From an uncultured Lachnospiraceae bacterium (lineage in GTDB: Bacteria; Bacillota; Clostridia; Lachnospirales; Lachnospiraceae): 64,000 nucleotides of DNA. Position 1 is the stretch's first letter. The number at the start of each line of letters is the position of its first letter. Made by a program: the position numbers and the translations under genes. The notes under the pieces are model-generated. The model made no database searches. It worked only from the letters and a program-made list of their open reading frames with translations, and was not told where the DNA came from. Below, piece by piece: positions 9,067 to 18,665 of this stretch. The stretch covers positions 62,001 through 126,000 of the forward strand of contig URUY01000005.1 of assembly GCA_900551115.1 (NCBI GenBank), read 5' to 3'.

Positions 9067-10758
9067 TTATTGTCCGCCTAATACTGTTGCAATGCTCTCC
9101 TTTGCTCTCTGTACTGTAGTATCATCGGGAATCATCACGTATGCTTTTTTTCCCGGCACCGTATATGTAGTCTTTGATGCCCCGGTTCCATCCACGCTCA
9201 TAGAAGTAATTGTCCATTGCGCCATATCCCCCAACTGCATTCTGACTAAGGAGGCAATCTTGTCCTGAGGCATATTGGTGGTAAAACAGCCCGATATACT
9301 GTTCATAACATCGGCATAATTATATAAAATGGCCGATGACGTACATTTATTTAAAACTGCCTTGATAACCTCCATTTGGTGAGTTCCTCTCGCTCTGTCT
9401 CCACCGGCAAAACTGTGCCGCTCTCTTGCAAAAGCAAGCGCTTCAATACCGTTCATATGATTAATGCCCTCTGTATAGGAAAAAGCGTCCCCCACACTAA
9501 AGGTAGTATCTGAGTACACATCCACCCCACCTACTGCATCTACAATATTGACAAACCCGGTAAAATTCATTCTGACATAATACTGAATATCAACACCATA
9601 CAGCAATTCCAGTGTACCAATAGAGGTATCAATTCCATAAATACCGGCATGTGTCAGCTTATCCTTCACCCCGTTTGAATTAGAAAGCGGCACATAATAG
9701 TCTCTGGGCGTTGACACTAAAAGCACCTCTTTTGTATTGGTATTGACTACTGCAAGTATATTTACATCACTGCGAGATCTGGCACCTGCACTTCCCCATG
9801 TATCCACACCACTGACGTAAAGCACAAAAGCACCTTCCGGTACTTCCAGCAGTTCCCGGTTAACCAGTGCATTCCAATCTACCTGCTCAGGAGCTTCCAT
9901 CAGCTCCTTGACTGGTTCCCCGGGCTTAGTGTCAGCATCTTCCTTTACATCTGCGACTTCCTTGGTATCTGCACCTTCCCTGTCACCTGCCGCTTCTGTC
10001 TCCGGTGTCTGTATTTCTGCAGGCTCCTCCCCTGTATTTTTTTCTCCTGAAATGCCCAGTCCGTCTCCCTGACCCTGCTGTTCCGACATTTCCTCAAACT
10101 TTACTTCCGTCTCTACCTCCTGTAGGAAGTGTTCCAACACCTTCGTTTCTGTTATAAACCATTCATACCCTTCAATTTCCGATATTAGCCCCGCATACGC
10201 ATCATTTAAAACAAGAACCGTAATGCTGCTGTCACGCAACGCATCCACAGCTTCAAACATATCATCATATCTTATCAGCCTAAGTACAGCCTTATCCTCT
10301 GCAAATACATCCGTAAGCACCTTATCTACGGCCTCTGCACTTTGCCCTGATACAATTCCTATATTGTCCTGCGCTGCCTCCTTAAGGCTTTGATAACCGC
10401 AATCTGACAATACATAAGCAGAGACTGATTCTGTTTCCGTGACAGTTTCTGTTATTTCATGCACCATATGTGCCGCATGATAGAAAACAGACATTCCATA
10501 ACAGGATACTGCTATCACAAACACTTCTATCACCACAGATACTGCAAAGCGTATCCGCCCCCATTTTCTTTGCAAGACCACAAGTAGGAGGCATATAGCA
10601 AAAAGCAGCACTGCGGCTACAACAAGATACTGTACCGGTACCAATGCAGAACTAATTGCAAAGATAACCAGTCCCACTACAAACAAAACTGTTATTGCAG
10701 TCAGTATGTAACGTTTATTTTGCTTCCATGTTTTCATATTTAGCATAACTTGTCTCAC
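9067..10758 (-). CDS. LytR-CpsA-Psr (LCP) family cell-wall polymer ligase
   Basis: 563 aa. An N-terminal region with several hydrophobic segments (about residues 14-90) is followed by an extracellular periplasmic-binding-like stretch (about 110-210), an acidic Glu/Thr-rich linker with VADVKEDADTK, and a C-terminal LCP domain. LCP hallmarks are STPRDYYV with the catalytic-type Arg and GDRARGTHQMEV near ARERHSF. LCP enzymes move undecaprenyl-linked glycopolymers onto peptidoglycan. As the last gene of the polysaccharide operon it probably anchors the product of the upstream genes to the wall. The start is uncertain: a GTG at 10758 or an ATG five codons in. Confidence 0.9.
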   Translation of the reverse strand: MRQVMLNMKTWKQNKRYILTAITVLFVVGLVIFAISSALVPVQYLVVAAVLLFAICLLLVVLQRKWGRIRFAVSVVIEVFVIAVSCYGMSVFYHAAHMVHEITETVTETESVSAYVLSDCGYQSLKEAAQDNIGIVSGQSAEAVDKVLTDVFAEDKAVLRLIRYDDMFEAVDALRDSSITVLVLNDAYAGLISEIEGYEWFITETKVLEHFLQEVETEVKFEEMSEQQGQGDGLGISGEKNTGEEPAEIQTPETEAAGDREGADTKEVADVKEDADTKPGEPVKELMEAPEQVDWNALVNRELLEVPEGAFVLYVSGVDTWGSAGARSRSDVNILAVVNTNTKEVLLVSTPRDYYVPLSNSNGVKDKLTHAGIYGIDTSIGTLELLYGVDIQYYVRMNFTGFVNIVDAVGGVDVYSDTTFSVGDAFSYTEGINHMNGIEALAFARERHSFAGGDRARGTHQMEVIKAVLNKCTSSAILYNYADVMNSISGCFTTNMPQDKIASLVRMQLGDMAQWTITSMSVDGTGASKTTYTVPGKKAYVMIPDDTTVQRAKESIATVLGGQ

Positions 10759-10772
10759 TCACCTTATATCTA

Positions 10773-11420
10773 CTATACATTTAATAAAATTTCTATAGGA
10801 TGCTTTATCGCTCCAACATTTTCATATTCGGCAATATCCTCTTTAGTTTTAAAACCAAATCCATATGTAACACCGATAAAATCAATCCCTGCTTCTTTAG
10901 CTCCTACTGCGTCATAACAGCTATCCCCCACCAAAACCGTCGACTCCTTCTTTTGATTCAACTGACTTATCGCCTTAGTTATCAACATTGCCTTAGTAAG
11001 TTTATCTTTTCCGTCCATACCTATAATTACATCCATATAACAATCCAAATTCATATTTTTAAGCATCTGTTTCGCAAACTCTTCATTTTTTAGGGTTGTA
11101 ACACCAATACATTTTTGACTTTCCTTTAAGTTGCGCAAGGTTTCTTCCATTCCAGCATATGCCTTGGCCCTCAATATTCCCTCTTTCGCATATTCTTTCC
11201 TATAATAAAAGATTGCCTCTCTCACTCTTTCTTCGTCCATGTTAAAATGTTCTCGGAATACTTCTGCTAAAGGTGCTCCAATTACTTCATTCACAATTTT
11301 TTCCGTAGGAACCGGCAATCCTAACTTCTCTGCCGCAAATTCATAAGAATGAAGAATTCCCGAAAATGTATCAGCTAATGTTCCGTCTAAATCAAATAAA
11401 ATGCAACTGTAATGTTTCAC
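10773..11420 (-). CDS. HAD-superfamily phosphatase (phosphoglycolate phosphatase-like)
   Basis: 215 aa. HAD motif I ILFDLDGTLADTF is near the N-terminus with the nucleophile Asp and acid/base Asp. Motif II is seen as GVTTLKNEEF (Thr) and motif III/IV as VLVGDSCYDAVGAKEAG. Start is GTG with AAGGAG 6 nt upstream. It follows the aldolase gene by 2 bp, so they are translationally coupled. Given the cytidylyltransferase and aldolase next door, a role in dephosphorylating a sugar-acid phosphate, like KdsC or NeuB-pathway phosphatases, is possible but inferred only from context. Confidence 0.85.
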   Translation of the reverse strand: MKHYSCILFDLDGTLADTFSGILHSYEFAAEKLGLPVPTEKIVNEVIGAPLAEVFREHFNMDEERVREAIFYYRKEYAKEGILRAKAYAGMEETLRNLKESQKCIGVTTLKNEEFAKQMLKNMNLDCYMDVIIGMDGKDKLTKAMLITKAISQLNQKKESTVLVGDSCYDAVGAKEAGIDFIGVTYGFGFKTKEDIAEYENVGAIKHPIEILLNV

Positions 11421-11422
11421 AT

Positions 11423-13018
11423 CTACTCCTTTTCATATTGAGATGTCGTTACAAATACCAACTCTATCTCTTTCCCTAACTGTCTCAATTGTTCCCTGAT
11501 TTTTCTTGTTTTTACTTCTAACATACTGCTTTCCACATTATTAAACAGTTCTTTATCAAAATAATTTTTAGCCGCATCCGTTACAAATCCATCAAAACCA
11601 GCTAACGCGATTTTCTTTACCCCACATTTTTCCAATAATTTGCATAACATTAATCCTGCATTATCTGAAACTAAATTATCATAATTCAAATAGTTCGTAT
11701 AATTCACGATATATGTATTTGTCCGTGTTTCCGTACTAATATTGGAGGTTATCACAATCTCTTTATCTATACCTGCAAATATGGAATCATAATTTTCAAA
11801 TCGCTTCAAGTTACTGATAAATATCATATCTGCCTCATATAATTGGCTATTAAAATTCACAGATATCACATATGGATGATTTTGTTTTATATATTTTCGA
11901 ATATTTGATTCTTCTTCCATCAAAGTGCTTCCTGGAGCAAGAATCAAAATTGTTTTTCTCTCCCATATATTTTGCAGTTTTTGAATCACCTCTCTATCAT
12001 CAACTGAATGTGTTTGATATTCGTTATATAAGGTTTCGATACATCCTTTATCAAATAACGCACACTTGTCCCTTGGAATACTTGCAATAATTCGTTCAAT
12101 ATCCTTTACATTTAAGGTCTGACGATTCATCAGATAAATTGCATAATTTGGATGACATTTATGCACAGCCGCAATGTAATACGGTATGGTATATCCCCAA
12201 GGATACTGTTCTTTTATGCTCATCAAATAATTATCCACTATTTCAAGCAATGCCGTTACATTATAGTCTGTTTTCAGTTTATCGTTCATATACTGGGTAA
12301 TCAATTCCGAGCAAAGGTTTCCGGCTCCTCTACCCATTCCTAAAACTGAAGCGTCTAAAATCACCTCCCGATCCGTAAACACCCGAATCAACTCCTGTGC
12401 ATTAGCAAATGCAAGCTGCAAATTATTATGAGAGTGAAATCCGATTTTGATGCCCTGTATTAAATTATTATCCACTAGCTGAAAAAGCCGCATCAATTCC
12501 ATTTCCGTAATCGTACCTAATGTATCCACGATGTAAAATGCATATGGATGAAGCAAATTTATTCTTTCTACAAGTTCCAACAATTCCTTATCCGTGTACG
12601 TACAAGTTCCTACCGGCTGCATAAATACATGATAACCTTTTTCCATCAGATTCTTAGCATATTCAAAAGCCCTCTCTACCTCCTGTTTATGGAAAGTCAA
12701 ACGAATGCCAAACAGGAATGAATTTTCACATCTTTCAATCTTTTCATAAGAAATTTCTTTTTCTCCCAAAGCAATCATTGCAACATAACAGCTCTTTGAC
12801 ATTTCCGGCAATAATGCTGCAATCTGTGTAGTACTATTGAAAATTGTCTTATCAGCAAAGTATTCTGCCTCTGATAAAAATCCACACTCTACAATATCAA
12901 TATGCGCATCTGATAATCTTTTTAATATCCTTCTTATCACCTTTTCTCCAAAATTCCAGTTATTCACATAACCGCCATCCCGAAGAGTACAATCAAGAAT
13001 CTGTATATTGTTATTCAT
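11423..13018 (-). CDS. DRE-TIM (HMGL-like) aldolase domain protein with a C-terminal unknown domain
   Basis: 531 aa. The N-terminal 280 residues are an HMGL-like TIM barrel: LDCTLRDGGYVNNW carries the Arg-Asp of this metal-dependent aldolase/synthase group and KIGFHSHNNLQLAFAN the metal-binding His pair. The C-terminal about 200 residues (from LILAPGSTL) resemble a nucleotide-binding-like alpha/beta domain also seen in surface-polysaccharide proteins, without clear motifs. Enzymes of the fold make or cleave C-C bonds to 2-oxo acids (4-hydroxy-2-oxovalerate aldolase, isopropylmalate synthase). Together with the downstream phosphatase and the overlapping cytidylyltransferase, it may build a CMP-activated 2-keto sugar acid. 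ATG has AGGAGA upstream. Confidence 0.82.
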   Translation of the reverse strand: MNNNIQILDCTLRDGGYVNNWNFGEKVIRRILKRLSDAHIDIVECGFLSEAEYFADKTIFNSTTQIAALLPEMSKSCYVAMIALGEKEISYEKIERCENSFLFGIRLTFHKQEVERAFEYAKNLMEKGYHVFMQPVGTCTYTDKELLELVERINLLHPYAFYIVDTLGTITEMELMRLFQLVDNNLIQGIKIGFHSHNNLQLAFANAQELIRVFTDREVILDASVLGMGRGAGNLCSELITQYMNDKLKTDYNVTALLEIVDNYLMSIKEQYPWGYTIPYYIAAVHKCHPNYAIYLMNRQTLNVKDIERIIASIPRDKCALFDKGCIETLYNEYQTHSVDDREVIQKLQNIWERKTILILAPGSTLMEEESNIRKYIKQNHPYVISVNFNSQLYEADMIFISNLKRFENYDSIFAGIDKEIVITSNISTETRTNTYIVNYTNYLNYDNLVSDNAGLMLCKLLEKCGVKKIALAGFDGFVTDAAKNYFDKELFNNVESSMLEVKTRKIREQLRQLGKEIELVFVTTSQYEKE

Positions 13019-13679
13019 TGATTTCTCCTATTTGTCTTTTATAGTTATAAATAGCGTCTGCCAGATAAAAATCTTCCTCTGTATTAATATCACAAGCTTC
13101 AATTTTTGAAACCGGTATTAAATAAGGGTTATCTCCTATCCGCCTATCCTGTTCTACGATTAATTGTTTTCTATAAACGTACATGCCACACGTTTCTGTA
13201 TACATCTTATCCAAATCCTGCGTCCTTGGGATATTTAACAACTCATAATTAAACGGTCGGTTATCTTTCCATAAAAACTCCTGCAATTCACATACTGTAA
13301 AGGCAGAATCATACCCATCAATATTTACTTTATTTATACCTTCTGTAATAGTTTTTGCCGATATAAACGGTGCTGTTGCATGTGTAAGCACATATGTATC
13401 CGCGGCAACAATCTGTGCAAAACTACTTAACACTTCATTAAACCGAGTAGTCGGCAGGTCATAATAAAGCTCTCTTTTTAAAAATTGTACTCCTGTTGGA
13501 AGATATTTTATTATTTCATCCGAGCTACAATAAACATACACTTCGTCTATTTCTGATACTTTTTTTAAAGTGGTTAAAATATAATGTATCAATGGCTGAC
13601 CATTTCTGAATGGCTTAATGTTTTTAAGTGGCAATCTTTCACTATTTAGCTTTATTGGTATAAATGCAACTGTTTTCAT
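13011..13679 (-). CDS. Acylneuraminate cytidylyltransferase-like CMP-sugar synthetase
   Basis: 222 aa, close to the size of NeuA/KdsB-type enzymes. The N-terminus IPIKLNSERLPLKNIKPF matches the nucleotide-binding IPARxxSxRLPxKN motif with Ala-Arg replaced by Ile-Lys. TETCGMYVYRKQLI and the acidic IEACDINTEEDFYLAD are typical later blocks. It would transfer CMP from CTP to the anomeric carbon of a keto-sugar acid. It overlaps the upstream gene by 4 bp and the aldolase by 8 bp, so the three are one translational unit. Confidence 0.85.
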   Translation of the reverse strand: MKTVAFIPIKLNSERLPLKNIKPFRNGQPLIHYILTTLKKVSEIDEVYVYCSSDEIIKYLPTGVQFLKRELYYDLPTTRFNEVLSSFAQIVAADTYVLTHATAPFISAKTITEGINKVNIDGYDSAFTVCELQEFLWKDNRPFNYELLNIPRTQDLDKMYTETCGMYVYRKQLIVEQDRRIGDNPYLIPVSKIEACDINTEEDFYLADAIYNYKRQIGEINE

Positions 13680-15250
13680 ACCTTATTCTCCTCAATCTCT
13701 CCATACTGCTCGATATACCATTCTAACCGTTTTTCTGTAGCTGCCAACATTCCTTCTAAAATTTTAATTCGTTCTTCTTCCTTTGTTAAAGGATGGACTT
13801 CTATCTCCACTCCGCATGACTGTAATTTCATGTTTATATTTGTTTCTCTTGTCATTTTCCTTATCCTTTCATCTTTAGTTGCAATATAAATTACTTCCGG
13901 CGTTAAATCAGATAGCTGCAATATTTCATCACGCTTGATTGATTTCTTAGCAATTACCACAGGAATTATATAATTCCAAATTACATTTTCTCTGCAATCA
14001 TAAAAATCATATGCCTCATTTCCATTCAGTAATATAAAACTGCCGAACTCTAAATTATCTTTTATGTACTGCCTTCCAATCTTGTTTCCTTCTATAAATT
14101 TATCCATAATAATTACATTATTTTTGATTGAATTATTAATATTGGCTTTCTGTGGTTTCACATCTATATCCCAACAATTTATCAATGCTGCAACTACCTC
14201 ATCGTTGCATCCATACGTCATGCCTATCCCATTTTCAACAAATTTTTCCAACAATCTTACCGCAACATAATATTTATGTGTCTTTACAAAATCCTTTTCA
14301 AAATCAACCCCCATTTCAATTACATTATCAAAACAACTCCTTAACGAATAACTGGAGGTAGATGAAATAGTTGCAATTGCCTTTGGCTTCGTTTCAAACA
14401 TAAAAGGTAAAAACTCTGCCGGAAACTTCTCCTTAATAATTGATTTTTCAGGAAACAATAATGGATAATACATCAAATCATCTGGATGAGGTTTTAATAC
14501 CACTTCATACCCTTTTGTAAAATAATCTACAAAAATTTGATAAATAAGCATCTGTTCTTCAAATGTCAACGTCCTTAAATTTGCAAAGTGCTGCGTAAGT
14601 AGAATCATAGAATTTTCTTTTAAAGGAATGCTTTTCATCTCAACAAACATTTCTATAATTTGTTGTCGTTCACAAAGTTCTAATTCATTCAATTCTCGAA
14701 CTACGCAAAAATCTACATATTCTTCCGATTCTTCTACCGAAAAATCCTTATCTTGTGCAATAAAATCACAAATATATTGTTTTATATTAGGATTTTTTCC
14801 TGTAATTAATCCATACTTACATATCAATTCATATTTTAAAGCATATTGTTTTATATTAATTGCATCTAGAATATTGGGTCGGCTCAACAAGCCTGCTGCA
14901 TCTTCCAAAAAAACAAAATCGATTTTTTTAATAGATAAATACATGCCAAAAGTATTATGTGCACATCCTACAATAATCAAATTATTGTTCAAGTCTAATT
15001 CTTCGTTTTCAAAAAGGCTGTCAAAATAATTTACAATGCACCTTTCCTGACTATCCACTGTTTTTTCTTTCCAATAATCTGTATAAATAATTACCTTATC
15101 AAACTGTTCCCTCAAATATTCCATATTTCTAATCTTAGGTACTAAAATGTCTCTGAGGATAATGCAGTTCTCTTCATTATCATGATACTTCTTTTTATAC
15201 AGCAACAAGCTTATTAGCTGATAAACACTCACTGTATGAAAGTAATTCAT
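13676..15250 (-). CDS. Polysialyltransferase-like glycosyltransferase
   Basis: About 524 aa. It has the layout of capsular polysialyltransferase/GT52-like enzymes: a hydrophobic LIIVGCAHNTFGMYL region, then LLTQHFANLRTLTFEEQ, the GYEVVLKPHPDD block with the His-Pro motif used for CMP-sugar binding, and an IATISSTSSYSLRS segment matching the Ser-Ser motif. It would add a CMP-activated sugar, presumably the one made by the two downstream gene products. Start ATG at 15250 is preferred over the adjacent GTG because AGGAGG is then 7 nt away. The N-terminus lacks a signal peptide, as expected for a cytoplasmic transferase. Confidence 0.72.
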   Translation of the reverse strand: MNYFHTVSVYQLISLLLYKKKYHDNEENCIILRDILVPKIRNMEYLREQFDKVIIYTDYWKEKTVDSQERCIVNYFDSLFENEELDLNNNLIIVGCAHNTFGMYLSIKKIDFVFLEDAAGLLSRPNILDAINIKQYALKYELICKYGLITGKNPNIKQYICDFIAQDKDFSVEESEEYVDFCVVRELNELELCERQQIIEMFVEMKSIPLKENSMILLTQHFANLRTLTFEEQMLIYQIFVDYFTKGYEVVLKPHPDDLMYYPLLFPEKSIIKEKFPAEFLPFMFETKPKAIATISSTSSYSLRSCFDNVIEMGVDFEKDFVKTHKYYVAVRLLEKFVENGIGMTYGCNDEVVAALINCWDIDVKPQKANINNSIKNNVIIMDKFIEGNKIGRQYIKDNLEFGSFILLNGNEAYDFYDCRENVIWNYIIPVVIAKKSIKRDEILQLSDLTPEVIYIATKDERIRKMTRETNINMKLQSCGVEIEVHPLTKEEERIKILEGMLAATEKRLEWYIEQYGEIEENKV

Positions 15251-15261
15251 CACTTTTCCTC

Positions 15262-17433
15262 CTATAAGTTCACTTGTTCAAACATATCCCTTGCTTTTAA
15301 GAATCCGAAACTATTTACTGAATTCCCCACATTTCGTGCGAAAACAAAATCAGCCATAATTTTTTTGATTAATTTCATATCCTTAACTATCATCCTAAAC
15401 GGACAATATGCATCATACCCTGATATATTGTATAAGTATGGGTATTTTATAAATGTCTTATGATATATTTCACAAAATTCATATATTCCTTTATGAATTT
15501 CTGAAATCATTTTATAATTTTCTATTTCCGGAGGCTCAAATACATATTCTCCTTTTTCAGAAACAAATGAAAAAGAAGGTTCTTTCGCTTGTGTAAAAAT
15601 TTCAAAGAAAGAACTATTCAAACCCTTATTTGAGTTCTTATGTATTTCATAATTGTCTCTATTCAACATTCTTGAAAACAGATAAGTGTGTAAATCTCCA
15701 TTCTCTAAACGATTGATATTAGCTACATGATCTGCCACCTTGCTTCCTGCCAGCAGGCATTCTACCTTACATCCCAAATTCCATTTTTTTTCAACTAAAT
15801 ATTTAATCCCTAATGGTCCGGAACCATTCCATCCAACATCCACTACCACTACCTTTTTACAGCCTTTTATCTTTTCGGATATGATTCTTTTAATTTGATC
15901 TTCCTCTTTGGAATAAATAGAAACAATATTTTCCCATTGGTTGTGTATGAACAGCTTAAATATTTTCACGACTTCTTTTGTCAAAACCATATCTGCGTTT
16001 AAATTACTTTTTGATAAATCTGTCTCCAGTTCTGATAGTTGCAGTATCTGTAATAATTGTTTTATCGTAATAGGTTCTTTTTGCAGTTCTTCATTTACCC
16101 TGTCATCCACCACCCTGGTCAGAAAATAATATTTTCCGTGCTGTGCGTCTAAACTATATCTCATATTTGCTACACGCGACCAGTGTATATACTCACTGGG
16201 AATACTGCTCCAAAATGAATCGTAAATTTTTTTATATATATTTCCATCTCTTGACAAAAATATTATCTTATCAATTTGATTTACTTGCGCAAATTTATTT
16301 ATATAATTACAAAATCCAAAAATATAGAGTCCTCCATACAGAAATCCGTATTCATAATATGGGGAATATTTTTTAATACCATTATGTAACTGTGCATTCA
16401 CAACACCTGCATATGCAGAACCAATCAATTCTGACATTCCATCAGCTCTATACATATTACCTGCCTTATTTACATTTTTATAAAACACACTTTCTATTCC
16501 ATATTCTTTTGGTTTTAAAAAATCTGTTTCATGATTATCTCCTATATGAACAAGACTTTTATCTTTTCCTATATATTTTTGAACATTTTTATATAATCCG
16601 CCTGTTCTTTTACTACATTGATATTCACAGGAAACAAAAATTTTTTCATACCCAGTAATTCCGCATCTGTACAATAACTGTTCTAACATTTTACTTGGAA
16701 GATACATGTCTGACGTCAATATGATTCTCTTTTGTTGGTATTTTAATATATCAAAAACTCTCTTCATCTGAGGATTGGCAAAGCACAAATCCATTTCAAC
16801 TTCCAGTTCTGTCTTTACGCCTAGCTCCACATCAGTCCCTGTATACATATTTACAATGCGATATATATCATAAATTGTTACTTCGCGATTTCCCTTTATC
16901 ACCATCGCTTCTTCTCTAGCTTCTGCCTCCGCATTCATTCTAATTTTTCGGAAACTGTCAATTCCCAATTTTTCCCCAATTATATAAAATAAATCAAACG
17001 GTTTTGCAAACGGTCTAAGTAACAACGTATCAAAAATATCAAATGAAACTACATCATACCTCAAAAAATCTTTTGCTATATAATGTGCTTCTTTATTGTT
17101 GTAAAGGCGTGATTCCGCTCCTTCCAGGTATGGTAGTTTTTCCTTTTTTGCAACTGGTTTTGTCTTACTCTGTTCTACTTGTATTTTCTTTTGGGATATT
17201 ACATCTTTTTTTATAACTTGCTTTGGTTCAATCTGATTATCCCAATACAATAATGGTTCTTTTTCCTTTTTAACCCTATAATGCCAATTCAATTTCAACA
17301 AAATTTTCCAATGTAAAAAACGATGTTCGTGATGTTCGATTGTATGCTCCATAACATACCGTTCGTATTCATATTTTACATTTTCATTTTTACGTACTGT
17401 CCAATTATAAAAATTATCTTTTAACTTTCCCAT
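15262..17433 (-). CDS. HAD-like hydrolase fused to a conserved FLSRDG/GWxGS domain (COG5610-like), copy 1
   Basis: 723 aa. A variable basic N-terminus (1-115) precedes a HAD domain: motif I SFDIFDTLLLR (Asp132, Asp135), motif II LTSDMYL (about 240), motif IV HIGDNHETD (about 296-304). The C-terminal half is a second domain with IFLSRDGNIY (391-400), HWSRVANMRYS, and VVDVGWNGSG (530-539). The same pair of motifs recurs in the genes at 18666 and 23448. Proteins of this architecture are known from polysaccharide clusters, but the reaction is not established. Start ATG has GGAGATG upstream. The DNA is notably AT-richer than in the paralogue at 18666. Confidence 0.75.
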   Translation of the reverse strand: MGKLKDNFYNWTVRKNENVKYEYERYVMEHTIEHHEHRFLHWKILLKLNWHYRVKKEKEPLLYWDNQIEPKQVIKKDVISQKKIQVEQSKTKPVAKKEKLPYLEGAESRLYNNKEAHYIAKDFLRYDVVSFDIFDTLLLRPFAKPFDLFYIIGEKLGIDSFRKIRMNAEAEAREEAMVIKGNREVTIYDIYRIVNMYTGTDVELGVKTELEVEMDLCFANPQMKRVFDILKYQQKRIILTSDMYLPSKMLEQLLYRCGITGYEKIFVSCEYQCSKRTGGLYKNVQKYIGKDKSLVHIGDNHETDFLKPKEYGIESVFYKNVNKAGNMYRADGMSELIGSAYAGVVNAQLHNGIKKYSPYYEYGFLYGGLYIFGFCNYINKFAQVNQIDKIIFLSRDGNIYKKIYDSFWSSIPSEYIHWSRVANMRYSLDAQHGKYYFLTRVVDDRVNEELQKEPITIKQLLQILQLSELETDLSKSNLNADMVLTKEVVKIFKLFIHNQWENIVSIYSKEEDQIKRIISEKIKGCKKVVVVDVGWNGSGPLGIKYLVEKKWNLGCKVECLLAGSKVADHVANINRLENGDLHTYLFSRMLNRDNYEIHKNSNKGLNSSFFEIFTQAKEPSFSFVSEKGEYVFEPPEIENYKMISEIHKGIYEFCEIYHKTFIKYPYLYNISGYDAYCPFRMIVKDMKLIKKIMADFVFARNVGNSVNSFGFLKARDMFEQVNL

Positions 17434-17449
17434 ACATTCATCTCCAAAA

Positions 17450-18235
17450 CTAATTTCGATTTTGATTCGGTGAAATAACTTTTATTTCATCATTAATGCC
17501 ATCAAAAAGAACTGTATAGCATTGATACAAAACTGTATTTGCGCTCCTTTTTTCCAACTTCCTGATTGCTTTTTCTGTATCTGAAAAAACAATCCCTCTC
17601 ATAATATCAGGACCATATTGCCACCACTGTAATTCAAGTAGTCTTGCAATTGTTTTATAATCAAATCTGTGTCGAATCATTTTAGCAGGTACGCCGCCTA
17701 CAATTGTATATGGCTCCACATCCTTTGTTACTACAGAACCCGCTGCAATAACCGCACCATCTCCTATTTTTACTCCCCTTGTAATTATGGTATTGCATCC
17801 TATCCATACATCATTACCAATTAGAATTAATTCTTTTTTTTCATTATGCAATAGACGCATATTTTGTTTAATACAGTCTTCATTATTGTCCAAATAATTA
17901 CAAAATTTTAAAAAATGTTCACTATCCTGATTATAGAAGAGAATATGACCTGAAATCAGTCTAGTTGAGTGCTCCGGCATGCCCATAATTACATTTGGAC
18001 CTATCATACAGAATCTTCCAATTTTATCAACATATCTAATATTGGAATCTCCATTAAAAAAAGTAAATGCCCCAATGCTGTTACAATTATATACCCCCCC
18101 TCCAAATCGAACGGGCGTTTCTACTATGCACTTTTCCTTTTGCCCATATGCACAAATCTGATTATCGCCTTTTCTTAAATCAAACGCTTCCAGGCCATTC
18201 GGCAACACCACATTATTCTTTCTATTTAAAATCAT
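17450..18235 (-). CDS. CatB-related hexapeptide-repeat O-acetyltransferase
   Basis: 261 aa left-handed beta-helix acyltransferase. GRFCMIGPNVIMGMPEHSTR carries the catalytic-type His of the xenobiotic acetyltransferase group, and the helix coils IGNDVWIGCNTIITRGVKIG, GDGAVIAAGSVVTKDVEPY and IVGGVPAKMIRHRF follow. It most likely O- or N-acetylates a sugar in the surface polymer using acetyl-CoA. AAGGGTGAG lies just before the ATG. A 430-bp non-coding stretch upstream (18236-18665) contains an inverted-repeat element with a broken Rpn gene. Confidence 0.85.
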   Translation of the reverse strand: MILNRKNNVVLPNGLEAFDLRKGDNQICAYGQKEKCIVETPVRFGGGVYNCNSIGAFTFFNGDSNIRYVDKIGRFCMIGPNVIMGMPEHSTRLISGHILFYNQDSEHFLKFCNYLDNNEDCIKQNMRLLHNEKKELILIGNDVWIGCNTIITRGVKIGDGAVIAAGSVVTKDVEPYTIVGGVPAKMIRHRFDYKTIARLLELQWWQYGPDIMRGIVFSDTEKAIRKLEKRSANTVLYQCYTVLFDGINDEIKVISPNQNRN

Positions 18236-18305
18236 CCGCTCACCCTTTCTTCATTTCTTTGATTGCAATTACACTTTTTTCACATACCAAAAACTCCCAA
18301 CATAA

Positions 18306-18598
18306 GACAATTACATATCTTACATTGGAAGCCTATCAGTTTCTTATTCTGTTACATATTTGTTTAGGACAATATATACTTTATTAATTTTTCTCTGCGT
18401 CTCCAAGTACTACTGCTCTCTCATTTCCCTACATATCTCTTCTACAAGAGTCAAGTCACACCCTGCAAGAGCACAAATATCTTCTTCTGCCATACTGCGA
18501 TTTAACATATTCTGAATACAAATTTTCGTTATTTGCAATTGGCCTTTTTCTATTCCATGTGCGCTTTTCATTTTTCTAATGTAAGATATGTAATTGTC
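18306..18598. mobile_element. Small element bounded by perfect 21-bp inverted repeats, carrying an Rpn remnant
   Basis: The 21-bp sequence at 18306-18326 (starting GACAATTACATATC) is the exact reverse complement of 18578-18598. The enclosed 251 bp holds the fragment of an Rpn-family gene. This resembles a MITE-like or decayed transposable unit inserted in the polysaccharide operon. No target-site duplication was recognised. Confidence 0.55.
18410..18571 (-). pseudogene. C-terminal remnant of an Rpn-family nuclease gene
   Basis: A 53-codon reading frame begins MKSAHGIEKGQLQITKICIQ and ends with SMAEEDICALAGCDLTLVEE. It is clearly homologous to the last 50 residues of the intact Rpn-family protein at 7599-8753, with similarity visible at DNA level too. 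The nuclease core is absent. The apparent ATG may be fortuitous and no good ribosome site was seen. Confidence 0.75.
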
Positions 18599-18665
18599 AA
18601 GGTACAGCTTGATTTGCTTATTTCACATTTTGTTTGCCCTGCATTTTATTTGCCCTGCATCTTGT

